From assembly GCA_016840595.1 (NCBI GenBank), contig JAEOSA010000157.1, positions 1-5,036 of the forward strand: DNA of 5,036 nucleotides, in the 5' to 3' direction. This DNA is from Candidatus Hermodarchaeota archaeon (lineage in GTDB: Archaea; Asgardarchaeota; Hermodarchaeia; Hermodarchaeales; Hermodarchaeaceae). Positions 1 through 5,036 of the stretch are shown piece after piece; position 1 is the first letter of the stretch, and every line of letters starts with the position of its first letter. Under the pieces are notes generated by a model. It was not told the origin of the DNA. It ran no database searches and was given only the letters and a program-made list of their open reading frames with translations. The position numbers and the translations under genes are program-made.

Positions 1-225
1 CCAGGAATTGCCACCCTTCTGAAAGATGTTCCTGGAATCATCCATGTTCTTGAGCGTGGTGAGCTAATCAAAGTGTTTAGTGAAGTACCATTAATGGAAA
101 TGGCTGAAAGGGTTTCACGAGCATTCCAAGGACAGGATATCGGTATTAAGAGCATCAAGCCTAAAATCAGTGTTGACATGACCGATTACTTCATTCTCAT
201 TACGGGACGACAATTAGAGGTGTAA
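1..225 (+). CDS. ABC transporter ATP-binding protein, C-terminal fragment (5' end outside window)
   Basis: Frame 1 is open from the first base to TAA at 223-225, giving 74 residues; the start lies upstream of the window. The fragment begins PGIATLLKDVPGI and ends DYFILITGRQLEV. This matches the tail seen in many ABC-2 type (NatA/CcmA-like) ATPases: a segment around 'L..VPGV..V' followed by a last strand and helix of the form 'P(S/T)L(E/D)DVF..LTGR.L'. Here that ending is degenerate (ISVDMTDYF instead of PSLEDVF) but the LTGR-like ITGR is clear. The Walker A, signature and Walker B motifs would lie upstream, so they cannot be checked. The protein would hydrolyse ATP on the cytoplasmic side of a transporter. 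It ends 7 bases before the next gene, which implies one transcript, and its last codons hold that gene's ribosome-binding site. The family call rests only on this tail; the substrate is unknown. Confidence 0.72.
   Translation, partial: PGIATLLKDVPGIIHVLERGELIKVFSEVPLMEMAERVSRAFQGQDIGIKSIKPKISVDMTDYFILITGRQLEV
217..222 (+). promoter_or_regulatory. Ribosome-binding site for the 233 TTG start
   Basis: GAGGTG, complementary to the archaeal/bacterial 16S rRNA 3' end, lies inside the last codons of the upstream ATPase gene and 10 bases before TTG at 233-235. It favours this TTG over the in-frame ATG at 257, whose only purine run (AAGGA) overlaps or abuts the ATG itself. It also suggests translational coupling with the upstream gene. 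Confidence 0.6.
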
Positions 226-232
226 CACAAGT

Positions 233-328
233 TTGCGGCGACAGACAACGAAAGGAATGATTCAGAGACAAAGATATCTGGTCCTTTTACTCACAACCGT
301 CATACTTCTGATTCCCCTAATTCAAGCT
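233..328 (+). other. Signal peptide of the S8-like protein
   Basis: Residues 1-32 have a basic n-region (R2, R3, K7, R12, R14), a hydrophobic core LVLLLTTVILLIPLI at 16-30, and a plausible signal peptidase I site after I-Q-A (29-32, next residue D33). There is no lipobox cysteine, so a lipoprotein is not indicated. With the C-terminal TM helix this sets the topology: N-terminal domains outside, tail inside. The exact cleavage point is inferred. Confidence 0.75.
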
Positions 329-3300
329 GACCTTGCCTCCATAAACATTACAAACACTTTCCTGGGCAATGATGAGACGGAGTCGAAACTCTCGAAACCG
401 TTACTCGAACGCATTGAATCAAGTAGCGATCCGGATCTCCCCATTGACATTATTGCAAGCTTATCTGAATCCACAGATTGGAGAGCAGCTCAAAGAGCGA
501 TTCTTCAGAAAGCTGCGTTGACCAATATCAAGATTTATCATAATATTGTGCACGCCATTTCTCTGAGAACCACGGTGGGTGCGTTACACCAATTAGCTGG
601 TCTTCCTGAAATTCGAAAATTATGGACAGACATTGGATTCCATCTCGATACCAGTGATCAATCTATTCAACACAGTCTGATGGTTGTGCCTAATGGTTAT
701 CTTCACCCCCGTGAGATAATTGGAGTCAATCCTCTTTATGATCAGGGATTCAACGGTTCGCACACGGTCGTTTCCATCATAGATACCGGTGTTGATGCGA
801 CTCATCCTGACCTTGATGATTTGGATGACAATGAAACCACTAATGACCCCAAAGTCCTAGCTCAAGTCTCCTTTGCTGAAGGCGATCCCTTCCCCTTTGA
901 TTTGAATGGTCATGGAACCTATTGTGCCGGATTAGTCGCTGGAACGGGAGCCGCTTCCCAAGGGAACTACACAGGAATTGCACCCGGAGCTCAACTTATC
1001 AGCGCCAAAGTTGTACTTGGAGATGGCACAAGCTATTCATCATGGGTTATCCGAGGAATAGAATGGAGCATCACAACAGGAGCAGATATCATTCTTCTTC
1101 CTTTCTCAACCTTGGGAATGCCCGGTGACCCACTTTCAGAAGCCGTTCGCAGAGCCTCAGAACAGGGTGTCCTTGTTGTCACGGCTGCTGGAGATCGTGG
1201 ACCAAATCACATGACAATTATGTCCCCTGGTGAATCGTTGGCAGCCCTTACAGTTGGAGCATTTGATTATGAAACGAACTCAGTCCCTGATTTCAGCAGT
1301 CGTGGTCCAACCTTTGATATGCGCACCAAACCTGATCTGGTCGCACCAGGTGTCGACATTATATCCTCATCTCTTCACAACATCCTACCCACGGATATTG
1401 GAAACATTTCAATTTCCCCCGAAGACATTGATTTTGACTTATTTGGATTTGGACGGTTTGGCACAGCCATTAACGAAAATTACACGATAGCTAGTACTAC
1501 CGCTGCTTCCGCAGCCCTTACTGCAGGATCAGCTTGTCTACTACTCCAGGGAAGTCAATACGCAACACCAGAGTGCATATCAATAGTTATGCGAAAGGGA
1601 GCAAATCCACAATTTAATGAACCGAACATTGAGGGCGCAGGCTTATTGGATGCCGCTACAGCACACATCGAGCTTGATACCCTCTTTGATCCCTTCCCCT
1701 CATCTTTCCGTGCACGAAGTGTGGGTCTGGGCTTACCTTACTATGGTATACTGGTGAGTGAGTCCTCGTCAGAAAATGTCACGTTACTTATGAGCGGGTA
1801 TACGACGACAATGGCAGCTATTGCTTCTAGTCCAGTGACAAACATGTCGATGTTCCATATGCTAATGGGTATGTTCTATCTAGCAGTCGGAAACAGTAGT
1901 GTGCTTCCGTTTGCATTCCTTAATGTTGAACAAGAATTTCATTGGACAGGGCTACCTTATGGAAATTATGTTCGGGCCACAGGAATATTGTCTTATAATG
2001 ATCTCTTGATAATCCCTCGTATTGAGTCTTGGCAGATAACAACACCTCCGGCGACTAATGCGTTTCGTATTTCCTTTTTCTTCGTGAACATTGGTACAGA
2101 GAATGTGACAGATATTCGATTGTACAGTTTGTGGAATTTTGACCTATTCTCAGGCGCTAACGATACATCAACTCAACAAGGTTTCTTCAACAGTTCATCA
2201 CAGCTATTTTACGTGCATGCCGATACCCTTCCTCCGAATGAAACTTCTCGAGTAGATCAGTACATTGGAGTTAACGCCTCAACACCATTTTCCAGTTTTG
2301 AGGTTGGACCATATTCGGACGTTAGTGATCGGTTACAAAACGAGACACTAAACGGGAATAGCATTTATGACAATGATGATGGAGTGGGGTTTGGTACACA
2401 GTGGCAATTGGGGGATTTGCCAACGGGTGCAAATTTCTTACAGACTTCAATGACTTTAGGTTTTGGTCGGAATTTCTCAGCCCTTCTTCATGGTATAAAC
2501 GAAACCGAATATGCCACGATGCCCACTACGCTGACGGATCTTTGTATGATTCGAGTTTCTTCACCCAGAACTGGAATGCCCGATGCGACTTATCATACGT
2601 CTGTCATTGTGTTGAATATCGGTGATGAGGGGGTGGATTCCATTGCTGCATTCTTTACCAATCAGTCGCAACCCATGGGTGGGGCGATTTTTGCTCGTTA
2701 CTTCCAATTGGGCATCTTTGAACCCTTCCAGTTCCAACGACTTGTCGTCGATTGGGTTCCTGAAGTTACAGACATCTATTTTGCTGGATGGATCGTTTCT
2801 CCAACCCTAGACTTTGACCTTATACTTCCCACCATTCCAACGGATTTGTATGCGCTTGATAACTTTGTCTTTCGGGATGTTTTCATTAGTACTCCTCCGA
2901 CGATGCGGGTTCTAATTCCCTCCTTTTTACCGTATAGACCCATGATGCTCCGATTTCCCAATGATTATGCGATATACAATTTCACTTTGCTCACTTCAAC
3001 TCCCATTTCCCGCCTCTCATTGAGCATAACAGAATATCATGATCAAGGTTTACGCACACCAATGAATCGAAACGTAACGAATTGGACAAATCCTCCCACG
3101 ATAACACCTACAGACATCTATGATGTAACCATTGGAACACAATTCCAAATCCTATTCTTTATCCCCACCTTTATCGAATCTGGACCCTACTACGGGAATC
3201 TTGTAATCAGCGCTTCCGATGGGTGGGAACAAATCCTGCCCTTCATAATCAATGTGACTTATCCACAAGGTGTAATTCTTTTTGATTCAATTCATAACCA

Positions 3301-4627
3301 AGGATTGGATTTCTCGAATCTTGAAGACCTCGATTTCTCAGATTTTGACCTCGATGAACTACTTTCGCTTCTGGATGAAATCGGTGACAGTTTACTAACA
3401 GGCTATTCAAGGCTTCGAGAATTGTTTGCAGAAGCCCAGCTAAACTTAGCTGAAATTCCCCTTATCTTAGAACTCAATTCCACCACTCTTTCCCTCTTTG
3501 ACGGGTTAATCCTCTGCGACCCTGAAACAGGATTTACACAAAAAGAAACCTTAGCTGTGTCAGAGTTTATTGATGACGGATATAAGGTTCTAATTCTCGC
3601 CGACCATCCAAATTCATCCAATCATACAACTTTGAACCAGATTTTAGCAAATTATAGTATCCAAATCGGTGGCACTGTAACTTCTCTGAACACAACCGAG
3701 TTACACCCCTCACGCCCCTTCACCACTGAGGTGAATATCATCTCTACAGAAGAAGGTACGCTACTCACTGAGACGGGGTCTTCCGAGATCTTTGCCTGGG
3801 TTAATGGCTCAGCCTTTGGCGTTTATCAAAATGAAAGTCAGAAGGAACTCTTTGTCCTCGGTTGTTCTTCCATTTTTTCGAATCGTCTTTTGTTGAATTT
3901 AGAAAATCTGAAGTTTGCGAACCAAACAATACATTATCTGTTTCGCAATACAATGAGCCTCACTATTCGTCCGACTGGGGGGAATGGGTCAACATTTACT
4001 ATTGGTAACGATGCGGGATTTGTGATTGACGCAATAGATCACACAGGACAGGGCGTTGAGAATCTTACTATGTATTGCGTCTATACTTTTTCGAATGGAA
4101 CCCAGCAGTTTTTCATTGCCTTCGAAGTCTTAGGTGGACGATATGGCACTTTTCTATTCGCGAATTGGACAGGGTTAGATGAATCAGTAAATACAACACA
4201 AACCTTCTCAATCATCGTCTTCTCATTACCGGGAACCTATGCAAGCGCTTCAGCGTTCATGTATTTCTACTATGAACCCGCTCCTGAGATACCTACTCCG
4301 CCTCCAGAACCCAATTACCTATTCATTATGGCACTTCAGATCGCTCTTTTCACGATATTAGCCATACTGATTGTTGGAGGATATTTCTTAAACCAATATC
4401 GGCGTCGACGACGAATGCGAACACCACCACTGGATGAGGTAATGATTGAAAATATTGACAATACTCTGAATACCACTCATGCTCTTATTCGTGAGATGGA
4501 ATGGACTTTGACTGATCGGCGACTGGACCGTATCGAAAAACTTCGAATTGCATCAGGTGAGCCTGCGAATCGATTAGAAGATATGCTCAAACGGCTTCGC
4601 GAACTTGCCAAGGAAACAGGGGTTTGA
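233..4627 (+). CDS. Membrane-anchored subtilisin-like (S8) pseudoprotease with GldG/IFT52-like domain
   Basis: This 1464-residue protein is predicted to be a type I surface protein with its bulk outside the cell. In order: signal peptide (1-32); I9-like propeptide region (about 66-140); S8 domain (about 165-480); beta-rich region with two CARDB-like segments (about 485-890); beta-sandwich (about 890-1010); GldG/IFT52-like domain (1013-1245); Ig-like region (about 1245-1345); proline-rich linker; TM helix (about 1362-1386); RRRRRMR (1390-1396) and a 68-residue helical tail. The S8 Asp (D184) and His (H227) are kept, but the Ser position is A424 and the oxyanion Asn position is D321, so peptide hydrolysis is unlikely. 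The frame is uninterrupted, arguing against a decaying gene. The TTG start is chosen for its GAGGTG site and for the basic n-region it gives the signal peptide; ATG 257 would also leave a usable one. Neighbouring ABC ATPases suggest a transporter partner (inference). At 1464 residues it is several times longer than a simple subtilisin. Confidence 0.9.
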   Translation: MRRQTTKGMIQRQRYLVLLLTTVILLIPLIQADLASINITNTFLGNDETESKLSKPLLERIESSSDPDLPIDIIASLSESTDWRAAQRAILQKAALTNIKIYHNIVHAISLRTTVGALHQLAGLPEIRKLWTDIGFHLDTSDQSIQHSLMVVPNGYLHPREIIGVNPLYDQGFNGSHTVVSIIDTGVDATHPDLDDLDDNETTNDPKVLAQVSFAEGDPFPFDLNGHGTYCAGLVAGTGAASQGNYTGIAPGAQLISAKVVLGDGTSYSSWVIRGIEWSITTGADIILLPFSTLGMPGDPLSEAVRRASEQGVLVVTAAGDRGPNHMTIMSPGESLAALTVGAFDYETNSVPDFSSRGPTFDMRTKPDLVAPGVDIISSSLHNILPTDIGNISISPEDIDFDLFGFGRFGTAINENYTIASTTAASAALTAGSACLLLQGSQYATPECISIVMRKGANPQFNEPNIEGAGLLDAATAHIELDTLFDPFPSSFRARSVGLGLPYYGILVSESSSENVTLLMSGYTTTMAAIASSPVTNMSMFHMLMGMFYLAVGNSSVLPFAFLNVEQEFHWTGLPYGNYVRATGILSYNDLLIIPRIESWQITTPPATNAFRISFFFVNIGTENVTDIRLYSLWNFDLFSGANDTSTQQGFFNSSSQLFYVHADTLPPNETSRVDQYIGVNASTPFSSFEVGPYSDVSDRLQNETLNGNSIYDNDDGVGFGTQWQLGDLPTGANFLQTSMTLGFGRNFSALLHGINETEYATMPTTLTDLCMIRVSSPRTGMPDATYHTSVIVLNIGDEGVDSIAAFFTNQSQPMGGAIFARYFQLGIFEPFQFQRLVVDWVPEVTDIYFAGWIVSPTLDFDLILPTIPTDLYALDNFVFRDVFISTPPTMRVLIPSFLPYRPMMLRFPNDYAIYNFTLLTSTPISRLSLSITEYHDQGLRTPMNRNVTNWTNPPTITPTDIYDVTIGTQFQILFFIPTFIESGPYYGNLVISASDGWEQILPFIINVTYPQGVILFDSIHNQGLDFSNLEDLDFSDFDLDELLSLLDEIGDSLLTGYSRLRELFAEAQLNLAEIPLILELNSTTLSLFDGLILCDPETGFTQKETLAVSEFIDDGYKVLILADHPNSSNHTTLNQILANYSIQIGGTVTSLNTTELHPSRPFTTEVNIISTEEGTLLTETGSSEIFAWVNGSAFGVYQNESQKELFVLGCSSIFSNRLLLNLENLKFANQTIHYLFRNTMSLTIRPTGGNGSTFTIGNDAGFVIDAIDHTGQGVENLTMYCVYTFSNGTQQFFIAFEVLGGRYGTFLFANWTGLDESVNTTQTFSIIVFSLPGTYASASAFMYFYYEPAPEIPTPPPEPNYLFIMALQIALFTILAILIVGGYFLNQYRRRRRMRTPPLDEVMIENIDNTLNTTHALIREMEWTLTDRRLDRIEKLRIASGEPANRLEDMLKRLRELAKETGV
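428..652 (+). other. I9-like propeptide region of the S8-like protein
   Basis: Residues about 66-140 fit the peptidase S8 propeptide pattern: a hydrophobic strand (IDIIASL), a helix of about 18 residues (WRAAQRAILQKA), strands around IKIYHNIVHAISLRT, a helix ending in L-A-G-L, then PEIRKLWTD, matching the usual 'L..LP.V..I..D' end. In active family members this segment acts as chaperone and inhibitor. Its retention here, where the catalytic serine is missing, suggests a folding role or autoinhibition-like contact only. Confidence 0.6.
725..1672 (+). other. Subtilisin (S8) fold with substituted active site
   Basis: Residues about 165-480. VVSIIDTGVDATHPDL carries the Asp motif (D184) and NGHGTYCAGLVAG the His motif (H227). 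GIAPGAQLISAKVV, FSSRGP (354-359) and KPDLVAPGVDI (366-376) are standard S8 landmarks, and GAGLLDA near 468-474 closes the domain. The oxyanion-hole segment reads AAGDRGP instead of AAGNxGP, with D321 in place of Asn. The serine motif reads YTIASTTAASAALTAG (417-432) and aligns without gaps to the usual YTI.SGTSMA.PHVAG, putting Ala (A424, codon 1502-1504 GCT) at the nucleophile and also losing the G of GTS and the following Pro. About 40 residues (377-416) separate the APG strand from the serine motif. The fold call is firm; loss of activity is inferred from the substitutions. Confidence 0.9.
3269..3967 (+). other. GldG/IFT52-like (GATase1-like) domain
   Basis: Residues 1013-1245. A first strand with H-N, GVILFDSIHN (1013-1022), is followed later by FDGLILCDPETGFTQKE (about 1089-1105), VSEFIDDGYKVLILAD (to D1124), ELFVLGCSSIFSN (to N1217) and ENLKFANQTIHYL (1224-1236). 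This is the Rossmann-like pattern of the ABC accessory proteins GldG/IFT52 and related domains: 'lifD..HN', 'yD.li..P...f...E...i..fv..GG.lli..D', '.v.vlGdssi', 'DN..f..n...'. No GATase catalytic Cys-His-Glu triad is evident, so a binding role is likely. An acidic insertion (1025-1050) follows the first strand. The assignment is by pattern recognition, without a profile search. Confidence 0.6.
4316..4390 (+). other. C-terminal transmembrane helix and stop-transfer signal
   Basis: Residues 1362-1386 form an uncharged stretch, YLFIMALQIALFTILAILIV followed by GGYFL. It is preceded by a proline-rich linker (PAPEIPTPPPEP) and followed at 1390-1396 by RRRRRMR, which by the positive-inside rule anchors the tail in the cytoplasm. 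The remaining 68 residues are charged and predicted helical (for example RLEDMLKRLRELAKE near the end). Confidence 0.88.
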
Positions 4628-4632
4628 TTAGG

Positions 4633-5036
4633 ATGAGTGAAGACAAGTCACCAATAATCATTGAATTCGATCAAACCTCTGTGAAGATTGGTCGTACGCA
4701 GATTCTACATGACATTAGTTTCTATGCTCGCGAGCGTGAGATTTTAGGGATTATTGGAGCGTCAGGATCTGGGAAGACAACCTGTTTGCGTGTAATGACA
4801 GCCCAATTGAAACCGTTCCGAGGGGGAGCACGTATTGCAGGGCATGATGTGAAGCGCGAAGCCTCAACTATCCATTATGCAACTGGGTATGTCCCACAAC
4901 ATGAAGACCAGAGTTTGTATTTTCCATTTTCTGGGCTTGAAAATGCCCATTTTTTCGGTCGAATGTATGGAATTACTGGTAAGGAAATTAAACGCCGGGC
5001 AATCGAACTCCTTACAATTTTGGGCTTTGATGAGGA
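4633..5036 (+). CDS. ABC transporter ATP-binding protein, N-terminal part (3' end outside window)
   Basis: ATG at 4633-4635 opens a frame that runs to the window edge, 134 complete codons. Walker A is GASGSGKT at residues 42-49, preceded by an A-loop region strand and 'ILHDISFYARERE.LGIIG', typical of an ABC nucleotide-binding domain. The Q-loop is GYVPQHEDQSLY with Q89, then FPFSGLENAHFFGRMYG, in which the LTV.ENL.F.A.LYG pattern of ABC-2 type exporters (NatA, DrrA and ABCG-like groups) is recognisable. Signature, Walker B and H-loop lie beyond the window. The gene starts 5 bases after the stop of the S8-like gene, implying co-transcription. GGGGT at 4619-4623, 9 bases upstream, is a weak ribosome-binding site; a TTG at 4624 in the same frame is an alternative start. 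It would power transport on the cytoplasmic side; substrate and direction are not shown, though export is more likely than import. Confidence 0.93.
   Translation, partial: MSEDKSPIIIEFDQTSVKIGRTQILHDISFYAREREILGIIGASGSGKTTCLRVMTAQLKPFRGGARIAGHDVKREASTIHYATGYVPQHEDQSLYFPFSGLENAHFFGRMYGITGKEIKRRAIELLTILGFDE

Noticed and set aside
620..805. Minus-strand open frame of 61 codons, and similar ones at 2776-2961 and 3403-3621
   Set aside because: They lie opposite the conserved prodomain, beta-rich and GldG-like coding sequence, and their products show no recognisable motif or ribosome-binding site.
922..1128. Plus-strand open frames in other phases at 922-1128, 1230-1490, 2401-2625 and 2622-2810
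   Set aside because: They overlap the long coding frame, and their translations are low-quality, with clustered Arg/Ser/Trp and no motif.
1493..1510. S421 or S426 as a relocated catalytic serine
   Set aside because: The flanking YTI and AG residues align without gaps to the standard motif, leaving Ala424 at the nucleophile. Using S421 or S426 would need a gap next to the helix start, and neither has the G-T-S-x-A context.
3500..3530. C1095 as a GATase-type nucleophile
   Set aside because: It lies in a beta-strand (LILCDPE) and not in the G-x-C-x-G nucleophile elbow, and no matching His-x-Glu pair follows.
257..4627. ATG at 257 as start of the S8-like gene
   Set aside because: The purines before it (AAGGA) abut the ATG with no usable spacing, while TTG at 233 has GAGGTG 10 bases upstream. 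Both give a signal peptide, so it remains an outside possibility.
4600..4640. Terminator or promoter between the S8-like gene and the downstream ATPase gene
   Set aside because: Only 5 bases separate the genes, with no T-run and no clear TATA/BRE pattern, which fits a single transcript.

Overview
The window looks like a piece of an archaeal chromosome, from a lineage with a richly glycosylated cell surface. The clues are a very long secreted and membrane-anchored surface protein with about 34 N-x-S/T sequons outside the membrane, a GAGGTG ribosome-binding site in front of a TTG start, tight same-strand packing, and GC that looks to be in the low to mid 40s by eye. An Asgard archaeon is my best guess because of the domain layout of the large protein, but no taxonomic marker is present and the guess is weak.

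Three genes lie on the + strand, almost touching. Positions 1-225 are the last 74 codons of an ABC transporter ATPase. After 7 bases, 233-4627 encodes a 1464-residue protein. After 5 bases, 4633-5036 is the start of a second ABC ATPase, cut by the window end. There are no intergenic stretches of note, and no RNA gene, mobile element, CRISPR array, promoter or terminator was seen.

The large protein has a signal peptide, an I9-like propeptide region, a complete subtilisin (S8) fold, a long beta-rich and sequon-rich region, a GldG/IFT52-like (GATase1-like) domain, an Ig-like region, one transmembrane helix, a pentarginine stop-transfer signal and a helical cytosolic tail of about 68 residues. 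The S8 Asp and His motifs are intact, but the nucleophile Ser is Ala (A424) and the oxyanion Asn is Asp (D321), so it is probably a pseudoprotease. The order S8 domain, beta-sandwich, GldG-like domain, TM and basic tail resembles eukaryotic site-1 protease (MBTPS1/SKI-1) as I remember it.

Because it sits between two ABC ATPases and carries a domain type known from the ABC accessory protein GldG, the most economical inference is that it is the extracellular partner of an ABC-2 type transporter, perhaps binding peptides or surface proteins without cutting them. The permease would lie outside the window.
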